A stretch of 64,000 bases of DNA, taken from Siphlonurus alternatus (Eukaryota; Arthropoda; Insecta; Ephemeroptera; Siphlonuridae). Below are positions 34,649 to 60,184 of this stretch, piece by piece. A program made the position numbers and the translations under genes. The DNA is taken from positions 11,719,971 to 11,783,970 of the forward strand of contig OX463785.1 of the NCBI GenBank assembly GCA_949825025.1, written 5' to 3'. Numbering within the stretch: position 1 is the first letter of the stretch; each line of letters starts with the position of its first letter. The notes under the pieces are model-generated. The model was not told the origin of the DNA and searched no databases. It saw only the letters and a program-made list of their open reading frames with translations.

Positions 34649-36147
34649 TTGAAGTTAAACTTATTTATATACATTTATGAGCACCTTACAAACAGGGTTT
34701 AGTTAAAATCATTAAAAAAAAAGTTGAATAATAATCAAAGTTAACCTCCTAAAGAATTTTTGAGCACGTTTTATTGTTGTATTATTACTAATAATATATT
34801 AGATCAGACTATTTTTAAATTTATATAATAAGTACAATTACATAACATAAACATAAATAAACAAAACCGTTACAAAAAAAAAATCTTAGTAATTTTTCAC
34901 ACTACAAATAAAAAAAATATATAAATAAACTATTTTATAGTAATAATATATATTATAATAAAATTATATGCGGTATTTCCTTTATAAAATTCAAGTTATG
35001 TTAATATTCATTTACTTATGTTCATAAATTGTATGGGAGAGAGTTTTCTACTTAGAATGAAACAAGATAGTTAAGGTGTATTAATTATAGTGTATTTTAT
35101 AATTTTAAATCTCTAGGCTAAAAAACGTCATAACGTTTAACCTTCTTTACTATACATATAGGTACAATTAACATAAATATATATAAAAAAAATTATATAT
35201 TAAAATAATATTTTTGTTACCTAGGCGTAATTGGAATAACTTTTTCTTTTTTCTTTTGCTGACTATAGTCACGTAGGTAGCTTTAAATATATAAATTTTA
35301 TGAATAAAATATACATTATTATGACTTTATTATATCAATTTTATACTATCATGTCTATGTAATAAAAATTTAGACGTAAAAAAGTTACATGTTTGGTGTG
35401 TAGAAAAAATTAGCCAAGTTTTTAAAAAAAAAAATGACATTAAATTTTATATTCTGATAGAATCGTTATTATTTTTTATATTAATGGGAGTTGGGGAAAA
35501 AATTAAACAAAGTCAATGTTTTTAAATGTAAATGAATAAAATCATTTGACAAAATATTTATTTTTATAATTAATTATCTGAAATTTATTATAATATTTTA
35601 TAGAGCAATCAGGAACTTAAAATTTTAAGATGGATTTATGCAGAATAAGTCGCATAAATTTGTTTATTTATAAAATATCGGTCAACACTTTATCTTCTTC
35701 AAAAAGCAAAAAATTAATCAATAAATTTTAATAACCTTTAAATCTATTTGTAAAAAAAAAAAGTAGTTATATATTTTATTAGATTTCTTAAAATCAACTG
35801 ATTCCATTTACAATAAATAATACACGTTATCAAATACATGCACATATTAATATTATGTATGTGTGAATCAAAATTTGGAATAAATTTTATCACCAACAGT
35901 AATCTATATTATAAATTCAATTCTTATTAACAAAAAATTTTACGTTTTTTTTAAATCCTTAATTTCACTATACTTAGTATAATAATAATATACATCATCT
36001 CTTTATTAGAGCAAAGAGTATTTTGCATATAAACTAATATAAAAAGTAAATACATACATATGTCCCTTATTTATAACATTAGTTTGAATCTGCATTTTGG
36101 AGATTATCTTTATTATTCACAATTCAACCTCTCATAGGAATTGCACT
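34649..36147. other. AT-rich intergenic DNA, nothing recognised
   Basis: No open frame, inverted repeat or known repeat stands out. Confidence 0.5.
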
Positions 36148-36614
36148 ATGGACAAGTAGCATCAATTTTTTTTAATAGCTCAATCGAAAGAGGAGGTTGA
36201 AAAATACACCTGTGAATTTTTTGAGATTTTTATCTGTACTGCATCATGACTAAAAGAGAGATATAAAGTGGTCACTTGACCTGGAGGCGGCGCCCGCGAC
36301 GCCTCTGACGTCATTGAACTGTTCGGTCAAACAAACGATCGTCTATATAACAGTTGTAAACAATAAATTAATTGTTGCTTGTTTCCATAGCAACGTGGTT
36401 GTTTAGAAGCGTTATAAAGTCGATCGTTTGTTTGACCGGACAGTTCAATGACGTCACAGGCGTCACGGGCGCCGCCTCCAGGTCACTTGACCTCTTAACA
36501 TCTCTATTTTAGGCATGATGCAGTACGATTAAAAATCTTATAAAATTTACAGGTGTATTTTTCGACCTCCTCTTTCGATTGAGCTAGTAAAAAAAATTGA
36601 TGCTACTTGTCCAT
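36148..36614. mobile_element. ATGGACAA-ended foldback element (family C)
   Basis: 467 bp with ends ATGGACAAGTAGCATCAATT and AATTGATGCTACTTGTCCAT, and arms of about 200 bases that pair almost throughout. Each arm carries TGACGTCA-type words, ACGATCGT-like words and the GC-rich GACCTGGAGGCGGCGCCCG. It shares its outer ATGGACAA with family A but not its interior. Lies about 340 bp upstream of the sclerostin-like start codon. Confidence 0.85.
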
Positions 36615-36829
36615 TGTAAATTAGAATGCACATGACAGTTTGGATAATGACGGTGTTTATTGTATTTATATATTATATAAAATAAATCATAGTATATTGT
36701 TTCTATTTTTTTTAAGACAGAAATTAATTTTTTTTTCATTGATTATAAAAAAATAAAACATTTTAAAATGATAAAAAATATATAAATCAATTTCTTATTA
36801 AATTTCAAACAAATCTGACACACGACGTA

Positions 36830-36957
36830 ACTTCCCCTCTTTCTTCCCTCCCCTCCAACTTGGACACTTCTTGGAGGCGGCTGCGACGACTTTAAGACGG
36901 TCGCTGCACGCTCACTTGTGTCCCGATCGTCCAAGAGCGAGCCTATCATTGTTGGAC
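36830..36957 (+). promoter_or_regulatory. 5' leader and likely promoter region of the sclerostin-like gene
   Basis: A pyrimidine-rich then GC-rich stretch stands out from AT-rich flanks directly before the ATG. No TATA box or TCAGT initiator is clear; GCTCACTTG is a possible initiator. Inferred from composition. Confidence 0.35.
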
Positions 36958-50674
<13,717 letters not shown>

Positions 50675-50691
50675 AATAATTTTTTATAAAT

Positions 50692-50901
50692 CGTTCTTCG
50701 TCCGGAATATTGGGCTATAATGCTGCTTACCACGATTTCGTTGAAATAATGAGCTGTTTGCTATTTCAGATGAGTAGGTGAGTGCAACTATGAGCTGTAA
50801 ATCAGTATAAAATAAAGCTCATTGTTGCGCTCACCTGAAACAGCTGATTATTACAACGAGATCATGGTAAGCAGATAGCTCATTATTCTGGTCGAGGGAC
50901 C
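50692..50901. mobile_element. Inverted-repeat MITE (family H), copy 2, in the sclerostin-like 3' UTR
   Basis: Starts about 18 bases after the stop codon. Left arm CGTTCTTCGTCCGGAATATT; right arm AATGAGCTATCTGC (as complement) with TTATTCTGGTCGAGGGAC. It contributes a possible AATAAA at 50811-50816. Confidence 0.75.
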
Positions 50902-52860
50902 ATTTATTGTAAGGGAGCGATATGAGCAAGTGTTAAGTAACATATTTCTTGTAGGCCTCTGTTACAAATACGCTTTTCTAAAAGAAGATTTTTTTTTTAA
51001 TCGCTCCCATATTTAAAGAAATGTTTTAAAATTAATGAGTCCTCAAATCTAAGACACGACAGCTAACACTTGAATTGTCACATATGATGAAAATTGCTCC
51101 TATCAACAGAAAGTACATTAGTTTTGATTATATATCTGTTGTAATCATTTATGCAATGACATAATTATGTATAATTTTATGTATCATATTATATTGCATT
51201 AACAAATTATAGTGACGAATTATGTCGCTGATAACATTTTTTTAGAACAACATTGAAACAGATAATCCAAATTAACCTTGCAAATATTTATCCGGTTTTG
51301 AACATTATGAGTCTCAGTTGTTCTCTTTTCAATTAGACGTGTGTCAAATTTAATGTTACTGCATGTTTGTTTTTTATATTATAAAGTAGTTTTGTACTCA
51401 TCCCCAATCATATATTAACCTTTAGAGTATATGTCATAAATTTTCTATTATTTTATGAGACATACTTTCTATGCAAAACAAGACAACATTTGAAAATTAG
51501 GCAAATAGCTTGTATCATGAAATGGATATGTCTGGTTTTGTAACTAAAATGGTCTCGTTTCATCAAAATATTCAAAATAATAATAATAATAATTGTTTAT
51601 TGGGTTAAAAATACATAATTTGGAGGGAAAAATAATAATAAATAAATACCCATAACCCAATTGGTGAATGTAAAAGACGAAAGTCCATACACAAAATGGG
51701 TACATTCACCCAAAAAACTGAAAAATCATAAGGCATTACTTTAATATCTTTATTTGAAATTTCAAAGAAAACTTAATAAAATGGATAGTTTTCATAAGAT
51801 TGTAGATTTTGTAATTGGAAGAGTACACTTTGAAACCACCTCTGTAGACAATATTCTAAAATTAATTTGTACATAACATATATTATTATAAATTTGTTTT
51901 TAATATTTTCATTCATTAATAATTTAGTGTTGTCTTTTTTTTAACAATTATAGTAAATATTCATCAGTATAACTAGCCTGGTAATGTTTAATAAATTATT
52001 TTGAATTAATTCAAATCAGGGTGACAAAATTAAACAAAAATATTGAGAGCGATTCACGAAGCAGTTAGTCAGGTTTCTAACCACGTTTAACTTAACCACG
52101 TTTAACTATACCTGTTTTACGTGTTAAACCACCTAGTTAAACATCGTTAAGCTAAACGTGGTTAGAAACCTGGCTAACTGCTTCTTGAATCGCATTAAAT
52201 CTTTTTAACATCTAAGTGAAAATAATGTAAAATTACTGTCTTAAATTTAGCAATTTATTAAATACTGTATTCCTATTATTATGAACTGAACTTTATAAAA
52301 TATTAAACTTATAATTAAATTTTGTAAATATTTTTTTCATATCATAAGTATTATCTCTCTTTTTATAATAAAAAATATTATTAAAATTATTTTTATTTTT
52401 CTCTTATTGCTTTTAAATACTCTGTACACGTGTGGTATAATTATCCATATAGTCCAAGTCATAAAAAGTTATAAATAATAAGCACAAATATTCATGAAAA
52501 AGGTGAATTGAAGCTTTTTAAACATGAAAATCTCTCATTTAAATACAATATTAATTAAGTTTCTCATAGTATTTCTATATCACTTAATAGATTTAGCTTA
52601 TGTGCTAATAGTTTTTTTCTTTACATCATAATTTAGAATGATGAATTTAAGTATACGTAACCTTTGATACTTGTTACTTACAGCAAACGATTTAAGGGTC
52701 ATGTGCCCCAACTTCTCTGATAATATTATTATGACAGCTTTAAGAGATTTTATTAGTCTCAACTCAATTGATAACCTTTTTGCAACATTGTCAGACATTT
52801 TAATGCATAATCGCTTATGCAATTTTTTATTATATCTGATTTTAAATTGAGACCACTATA
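50902..52860. other. Intergenic DNA downstream of the sclerostin-like gene
   Basis: AT-rich. The only clear element is the palindrome at 52049-52193. No coding region is recognised; the minus-strand frame at 52598-52822 shows no family. Confidence 0.5.
52049..52193. mobile_element. 145-bp foldback element, GCGATTCACGAAG ends
   Basis: GCGATTCACGAAGCAGTTAG and CTAACTGCTTCTTGAATCGC bound paired arms containing GGTTTCTAACCACGTTTAA and complement. Its GATTCACGAAG end resembles that of the nested element at 55516. Confidence 0.8.
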
Positions 52861-53117
52861 TCCGAGTTGAAATTAATTTCATTTTTTAACGTTTATCCTC
52901 ATATTTTTCTCCTATTTTGGATAATTTTCGAGGAAAAAAGAGGGATAAAGGTGATATTACGTATACTTTCCTCTTATTTAGTATGAAATGTTAAAATTTT
53001 TGTCTCCTTTTCATCCTCATACTTTGAGCGAAGAAGAAATAAGATGTGTCTTTGAGGTAATAAGATTAAGTTTAGACGTGTAAAGGATGAGTTGAAGACG
53101 TAATTTTTCAACTAGGG
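52861..53117 (+). mobile_element. GTTGAAA-ended MITE (family F), copy 6
   Basis: Ends TCCGAGTTGAAATT (preceded by TA) and ATTTTTCAACTAGGG. Full-length core. Confidence 0.82.
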
Positions 53118-53220
53118 CAGATTCGATACACATTAGACGATAAATTTTGACGATCAGGTTAATCTAATGCATGGAGAAAATAAAAACAAGAAAGAGAGTT
53201 TAAGATATAATTATAAATTA

Positions 53221-53413
53221 CAGTTAAATTAATTTAATATTCATTCCGGAAGTAGCCGGAAGTGTAAGGTTTCTGGTACTTCTGTTTGTATTTTACAATT
53301 TCGCACATAGGTCAAACCACTCAGGGAGTTTTAAAAGTCAATCATAAAAAGAAGAGTTTGCAAACTTCTCACTTCCGGCTACTTCCGGAAGGAATATAAA
53401 ATCAATTTAACTG
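53221..53413. mobile_element. Tc1/mariner-like MITE with CCGGAAGT arms (family E), copy 3
   Basis: 193 bp; TA, then CAGTTAAATTAATTTAATAT, and ATTTAACTG then TA. CCGGAAGTAGCCGGAAGTG and its complement are fully preserved in both arms. Confidence 0.88.
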
Positions 53414-53989
53414 TAGTAACCAACAAGAGAGAAAAAAAAGTGTTTCAACGTAAACAGTACATAAATTTTGCATAATTGTCAAAATTTAAAATATTTTAAT
53501 TAAATAAACACGTTTTAAAATTAACAATTTTTTTTTGTTGTTTGTATATTCAATTAAAATTGTTATTTTAATTAGTGAGTAATTTTAATTACAATACTTT
53601 AAAAATTAAGATAATTCCACACAAAATTTTCTTAAAAACCATAACATTTTTATGCTAAACAGTTGTATGAGTTAATTTAAATGCCTTTAATTATATTTTA
53701 ACAAGATAAATTTATTTAAAACTTTTTTTTTTTTTTAATCACAAAATTTCTTAACCTTCTTAACCCTTGATGTAATTGATGTAAATTAATGCATCAATTG
53801 GGTATTAATTTATTGCTTCTGGACTTAAATAAACTTCTTTCTTGTCTGCAAATTTCTTGCATGTTAAGCAGATTTCTCTCTAACTCACAGCAATTTTACT
53901 AACGCTGACATTATACTTTAGTTGCCATGTTCACTTTGCAATACTTCAAAAATTTCCATCCATATTTTCATAATAATTAATAAATTTAA

Positions 53990-54475
53990 GTGCTCTCAAC
54001 CGATCACCGAAGTCAAGTATAGTTGGATGGGTGACCATTTTCGACCAAAACTGTACTTCTCCAGCCCACGGATAAGTCGTTGCGTTTTTTTGTTATATGG
54101 TTTCTTTGACTTTGGACCATTGCACTTCCGGTCCATTGACAATGGAGTATCGGAGTATTTTTTTAAAAAAATATTGAAAGTCCTTTTTGTGACGTCACGA
54201 GGCGCCTCTCCTTAAGAAATAGATAGGACTTGCCGCCACGAGACGTCACAAAAAGTACTTTCAATAATTTTTTAAAAATACTTCCAGGGCTGTAAAAAAT
54301 CTGAAAAAAATCAGGGTAGCATAACTTTGCAACCTCTATCCATTTCTGCAATAAAAAAATGAAGTCGATACTCCATTAAGCTGGCAATCCTGGCTGAGGT
54401 TTCCACGTTTCCCTCAGTCACAGGCAAATGCCAGAATGGATTGCAAGACCATGGTATGAACCCACGAAACGATTT
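53990..54475 (+). mobile_element. 5S-headed SINE interrupted by a family A MITE
   Basis: CTCTCAACCGATCACCGAAG and TTGGATGGGTGACC match 5S rRNA, with the segment around the control region shortened. The body resumes at 54378 with CCTGGCTGAGGTTTCC, CCCTCAGTCACAGGCAAATG. Between them sits the MITE at 54141-54377. Confidence 0.7.
54141..54377. mobile_element. ATGGACAA-type palindromic MITE (family A), copy 6, truncated arm
   Basis: Ends AATGGAGTATCGG and GTCGATACTCCATT. The left arm has lost about 95 bases relative to full copies. TGACGTCACGAGGCG is mirrored in the centre. Confidence 0.8.
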
Positions 54476-55066
54476 TTAAAGTTAGTTTTTTGGACTGTAT
54501 GCGTTAAATGAAAACTTGGTAAGTACTGTAAGTATAGAAGTACCAATTAATTGTGTTTTGATACAAAAAAAATAATAATATTATAAAAATACTCGTATTA
54601 TAGAAATAAAATTTCTCATTAATTAATCAATACCATTCATATTAAAAACAAAACCACGTGTTTCAACGAATTGCTTGATTTTTTAAGTTGTTACTTCATT
54701 CAATCTAATAAGTTCAATGTATAAATTTAAAAAATAACAAACAATTTATGTAACAACATAAGCCTTTTTATGATCTTTACTCTTTAAGTCATAAAATTAT
54801 TTTAGTCTCCAGACTGTGGTTTGAAAAAGTGCCAAGTTACTTGTTATTGTCAATAATAACGTGCGCGTGGTACTCTTTTAACTGAAAACATTAGCTACAG
54901 TTTTTTTATTTAAATTTTTGAACATCCGATCATCCGATGGTCTAATTGCATAGCAAGCAAACACAGAAACTTATTACTTATATATGGAGGGTATAGAAAG
55001 AAGAGCCTTTTTAAAGTTACTCGCGGTACCGCTCATGATGTCTGCAGTTAAAGTAATAAAAGTTAA

Positions 55067-55332
55067 ATAGTTAAAATAATTTTCATCTTTTATTCAATTT
55101 TAACGTCTCTCCTCGTATTTTTTCCTCCTATTTTCCACCATTTTCAAGAAAAGAAGAGGGATAAAGACGAGATATTACCTTCTTATTGGGCATAAAATTT
55201 TATAGCTATATAGTCTCTACATCATCCTCGCTTTGAGTGAGGAAGAAATAAGCTGTATTTGTGTGATAAAATGACGTAATAAGATTAGGTTTAGTCGTGT
55301 AAAGATGAAGACGTAATTTTTTCACCCTAGGG
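55067..55332 (+). mobile_element. GTTGAAA-ended MITE (family F), copy 7
   Basis: Left end eroded (AGTTAAAATAATTTTCATC), core present, right end TTTTTTCACCCTAGGG. Confidence 0.72.
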
Positions 55333-55394
55333 CATCCTTTGGTCATCTCCCATGCCGGGTTTCACTGATGTGGACTTTTTCTTTTATAAGATTA

Positions 55395-55820
55395 CCTTAT
55401 AGTTGAAAAATTTGGACTTCAACTCTTCCTTTACACGTCTAACCCTAATCTTTTTGTCTGTAAAACACATCGTTATTTCCTCTTCGCTCAAAGTGAGGGT
55501 GAATTGAAGACATTAATGGGTGGTATTCACGAAGAGTTAAGAGGCGTTTTAGGAATCGGGAGAGATATTTTAAGAAGCGTTTTTCTTACCTGTTACCTGG
55601 TATAAAAAAACGCTTCTTAAAATATCTCTCCCTAAAACGCTCCTTAACTCTTCGTGAATACCACCCATTATTTCTAACATTTTATGCTCAAGAAGAGGAA
55701 AAAAGACGTAATCTTATATTTTTCCCTTTTTTTTTCTCTCTCTAAAATGGTGCAAAATAGGGCAGAAGACGAGATGAGAGCTTAATAGCGAATAAAAGAT
55801 GTAATTTATTTCAACTCTGG
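55395..55820 (-). mobile_element. GTTGAAA-ended MITE (family F), copy 8, inverted and interrupted
   Basis: Minus-orientation copy only 62 bases from copy 7, starting CCTTATAGTTGAAAAATTTG and ending ATTTCAACTCTGG. It is split by a 153-bp palindrome at 55516-55668. Confidence 0.8.
55516..55668. mobile_element. 153-bp foldback element nested in family F copy 8
   Basis: ATGGGTGGTATTCACGAAG and CTTCGTGAATACCACCCAT ends with arms paired through AGAGATATTTTAAGAAGCG. TA on both sides (55514-55515, 55669-55670). Removing it restores the family F sequence GAAGACAT-TATTTCTAAC. Confidence 0.88.
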
Positions 55821-55829
55821 TTTATTATT

Positions 55830-58030
55830 GTCCACATCGTACTTGCACCCCGATTGTTCGGAGCACCATACAATTGCAACACAATTAATCACCATCAGAA
55901 AGTTACCCTCTTTCAGTAAAAGACGTGTCGTCACACATGGACCTATAAATTTGATTCAAATTTCAAATGTATCCAGCTGTAAAATTAAGACATTTAGATA
56001 CATGATATAATAAGGCTGGGACAACATCAACTCATTTCAGTTTTAATTTTTTATATTCTTCATATGAAGTGACAATAAAGTGGGAAATAAAATTCAAAAC
56101 TCGACAGCAAATTGTAGCTCACTGGAAACTTTTGTAATAAAGGGCAAAGTCGATGCTTTGATTTAGTTCAAAGTATGTCCGCAAGATGGAAGATGTGGCT
56201 TAAAAGTGTGTTGATATATTTTATTTTTTCAATTTATGAGCTGCATTCCTTGCCTTGCATTATGAAAAACTGTTATTCATTACGGTACATATTAATTGAA
56301 TAAGTGAATATTTACTCCAAAATTGTTCATCATTTCAAAATTGTACAGCTAACGCGTTACACGTCATAAAATTAATTAATATAATAAAACTAAGAGGTAT
56401 TTGAAACAAAATTAACATTTTAATATATTATTTTTTATATTATTTTATTTATTTATTATATATATTATATTTGTTTCTTTCAAATTAAATATCAATACTT
56501 TGTGTGGTAAATGGTTTTAAAAGCATCATGTAAAAATTTTAAATTATAAAAAAATTATTCCTCTGCAGTTCAGTTAACAAATTTAGTTTGAATATTAAAA
56601 TCACGTAATTTAAAGATAGCGCAGATCGCAATGATAGAGAATTTCAAGCTAATTTAATTTTTTTATTTTTCTAATTCAATGATCAAATCAAAAGGCGTTG
56701 AAAACTTTCGGGAATTTGACTTTATTTTAAAAAAACATCATGATGAAGGTAAAATGACGATTATTTATAAAAATTCTAATAATGTTTAAAATAGAATATA
56801 CCGCAGAATGATATTTAATCTGACTATTTAAAAAAAAAAAAAAAAACAATGTTTTAAAAATCATTATGTGTAATATACTAATACAATTATATTCCAATTT
56901 TTAGGTTGGTCAAAAAGTTAATATAATTCAATTCTTCAGTTAAACGTACTATAAATTCTATTATTATATTTTTTTTTTCTCTAACGTAGCTTTTTGCGTT
57001 AAAATGCAAATTCCCTGAGTGGTATCACCGAGAGGGTTTTTTGTACATGTAGATTCGCCAGCCTTTTAGCAGTCGATTTTCTCGACACCGTCTCAGTAAA
57101 TGAGACGAAAATAATGTGTGGGAAAAGACTTCTCAACTCTTTGTGAAGGAAAATAATATCGTCTTAGCTCTCAGCATATAGAATACCATAAGAAGAAAGG
57201 TTGCATGGATATTGCCGATTAATTCAGAAATCCTCAATGATTTTGGGAAAAATATTGAAATTTATTGAAAATAAATATTCTTTCTCATGAAATTTTATTA
57301 ACGAGTCCTTGAGCTAATTAGAATTATCTAATGTAAATATAAAGCTAGTTGTAATTTAGGATGATTAATTGTTATGAGATATGGAAGCTTGCGTTCCTAA
57401 TTAAAAAAGTACTTTAAATAGTTCAAAATCAGATTCCAGTTTAGTTCTGTTCCAATTTGATTTAATTTTCTTTTTTAATGTATCATCATTAATGCATCAT
57501 TTCAAATATCCGTATTGAGGCAATACCTGCAAATCAATTTTTACTTTCAATTAAAATCACATTATTGACGAACATAAAAATAAATATAATAACAATGGCA
57601 ATAATAATTAATTCTTTATCATTTATATTTTTATATATAAGTAACTTTGTACATTTTTACAATAAATTTTAATTACAATATATTGACTATTAAAAATATA
57701 ATTTTTTAATAAATTTACTTTTACTTCAATAATTTTATATAATGTTTAAAACAATAACATTACAATTTTTACTGAGTCATCTACTGTCACATTTTTTGCT
57801 GCAGTAATCTGTGATAGTTTTGTCCTCAATTCTACCATCTCGGTTGTCATCGCAGCATCAAGCCATCAATCACCTCTCGCTCGATCTGCAGCTTTTAATC
57901 CTCGTCATCGTCTCATGTTCCTTATGGTGTGCATCGCCAATTGATTTCATCACAACGTACACTCCATTCAAATAAAAATGTCAGATCTGGTTATACTTCA
58001 ATATGACGATCAGAAATTTTTATCTGAATG
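55830..58030. other. Intergenic DNA, no recognised gene
   Basis: Mostly AT-rich. A GC-richer segment at 57780-57960 follows a possible acceptor (TTTTTTGCTGCAG) and is open for about 45 codons (VICDSFVLNSTISVV...), but I recognise no family and no donor, so it is left uncalled. Confidence 0.45.
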
Positions 58031-58035
58031 GTGTA

Positions 58036-58155
58036 CAGTCGTCGGCTCAGGAAATTTCCATTTGCAGCCTTGGTAATCAACTTGTCCCGTTAGAATAACA
58101 CAAGGGACGGTGATTAACATGGCTGCAAATGGGAGATTTTCCAAGGCGACGAGTG
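58036..58155. mobile_element. MITE family K, copy 3
   Basis: CAGTCGTCGGCTCAGGAAAT and TTTTCCAAGGCGACGAGTG ends, flanked by TA on both sides. Best-preserved copy, 120 bp. Confidence 0.78.
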
Positions 58156-58329
58156 TACTTCTCGGAACGATACGAATGTATACTCCTGCTTTTTAGGCTT
58201 TAGCATGGAGACGTGGAAAACCAAAACTCTTTTGATATGGATAGACTGGGTACTCTTCATACATGATCATACATCTCCCAAGATGTATGATTTGCATTGA
58301 TTTGCATCTCTCTGTCTATTGGGGCTCTA

Positions 58330-58549
58330 CAGTCAAATTTATGGAATATTCCTACCGGAAGTAGCCAGAGGTGTGAAGTTTCTGGACTTTCTATTTATAT
58401 TTCAGCGTTACAATTTCATACATAAGTCAGTTACTCCTAATACAGAACCCTTATATAATACAAAATTTCAAACTTCAAATGTTATTAGGAAAAACATAAA
58501 CCTCTTACTTCCGGCTACTTCCGGTAGGAATATCAAATTAATTTGACTA
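58330..58549. mobile_element. Tc1/mariner-like MITE with CCGGAAGT arms (family E), copy 4
   Basis: 220 bp flanked by TA. CAGTCAAATTTATGGAATAT and its mirror ATATCAAATTAATTTGACTA; inner arms ACCGGAAGTAGCC and GGCTACTTCCGG. Confidence 0.85.
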
Positions 58550-58642
58550 TAGTTAATGAGGTAGAAGTAAAGTTTGTGCTGTTCAGAGGTATAATATACA
58601 TTTCGGAACATTACGAACTTTTATCTATCTTGCTCCATTTCG

Positions 58643-58915
58643 TCCCTATTCAGAATAATGAGCTATCTGACTGCAATGATAGTGTACAACATTAATGAGT
58701 TATATTATACCATAGCAGGTGAGTGCAATTGTCAGCTTGCTTTTCTGACTTCCAGCTCATTATTGCTGCGTTAGTGCATTATTAAATATTATTTATTTAA
58801 TAATTTAATAATTTAATTTAACAATTTAATATTTAACCTGATACAAATATACAGTTAATTTTTTCCATCATCGTGATTGTAGGCAGCTATAGCTCATTAT
58901 TCTGGACAAGGGACG
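58643..58915. mobile_element. Inverted-repeat MITE (family H), copy 3
   Basis: CGTCCCTATTCAGAATAATG and its mirror ATTATTCTGGACAAGGGACG, with AT-rich interior expansion (TAATTTAATAATTTAA). Confidence 0.75.
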
Positions 58916-59580
58916 CTTTACTGGCACTGCTATTTCAAAAGACAAAGCTATGTAGATTTTAACTTTGGGAAGGTGATAAAAAAGTTTAAGTCCACATCGC
59001 CTATATAGATTGCAGCTTGGCAAAGTGTCACACACAGAGCTTAGAACAGTTATAAGTTTATAACGTTCGCCCTGTACCAAGGTGCATTATATACTTCCGC
59101 TTTCACATGTTTCTCATTTTCAGCATCATCATGCCATCTTTGTAGTATAGGGGTAGTTTGAATATTCCTATAATATAAAAATCTATATAAAATTTACAGA
59201 AACCTGAATGAAATTTTCTTTTAAATTTACTTCTCTTTGATTTGCTATAAAGTATATATTATGTAGATTTCTAAATAAAAGACTGGGGTCTATAATAAAC
59301 TAGAGTTCTAGATTTTTAAGTAATAATTGTAATGTTGCTTGCAATCAATGTATGAACGAGTGACCTGCTTCAAATTTTTTAAATGTCTGGATAACTTAAA
59401 AGGAATTTTGTTATTAATTTCTCAATGTCTTTCACTTGACTACAATACATACTTTAGCTGGTGAATGAAGATAGTTTAATGTCTAAAAAATTATATTTAT
59501 CAAAACTATATTAATATATGCTCTATGCTTAAACAAGTTAGTATAAAATTTAAAAATTTAAAAGGCCTTATTTTTTCAAT

Positions 59581-59933
59581 CTCGTCTATTGGAAGCTATG
59601 CATGCAGTTATTTTTTTTCTCCTTGCAAAACATTATACATTTTCCGGGAAAACAAAAAGAACTTCACCCATATTACACAAATAATGCATTATGGATTGTA
59701 AAAAATGCATTTTTAATCCATAAATTACGGATTAATTTGTACTAATAGGATTAAAAATATAATTTTTGCCATGAAAATTATTAAAAGCATAATCATATAA
59801 TGGCATAATATATACTTTACATTTCATTATGTATTTGTAAGGTGAAGTTCTTTTTATTTTCTCCGAAAAAACGTAACGTATGGCGCAGAGAGTAAAAATG
59901 ATAGAAAATTGCATAGCTTCCAGGAGATGCGAG
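59581..59933. mobile_element. 353-bp imperfect foldback element
   Basis: CTCGTCTATTGGAAGCTATG is mirrored by CATAGCTTCCAGGAGATGCG, and AAAAAGAACTTCACC by GGTGAAGTTCTTTTT. The middle has repeated TAATCCATAAATTACG-like words. Non-coding; the small minus-strand frame inside it is not a gene. Confidence 0.7.
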
Positions 59934-60145
59934 TAAAGAAGCCTCTTAAAATATTAATATACAGACTGTTTTCAAAGCTATAAAATTATATCCACAGATA
60001 TTATCACAACCCTATACTTGTCTTATGGCCAAAAAATAAGCTAAGTGGTATCTTTTGAAATGTTGTTCAAATTTTTAGTGACAAGATATGGAGGTCTGTG
60101 ATATTATAATCTGAATTTGTGCTATTAGATCTAATTTAATCTGTT

Positions 60146-60184
60146 ATTAATTGTCATGCATATTTTATATGCATGACAATTAAT
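60146..60184. repeat. Short perfect inverted repeat (18-bp arms, 3-bp loop)
   Basis: ATTAATTGTCATGCATAT, TTT, then its exact complement. Could be a hairpin in either strand; no U-tract or gene adjacent. Confidence 0.8.

Noticed and set aside
57780..57960. Exon after a TTTGCTGCAG acceptor
   Set aside because: Open for about 45 codons but without a matching donor, poly(A) signal or recognisable family.
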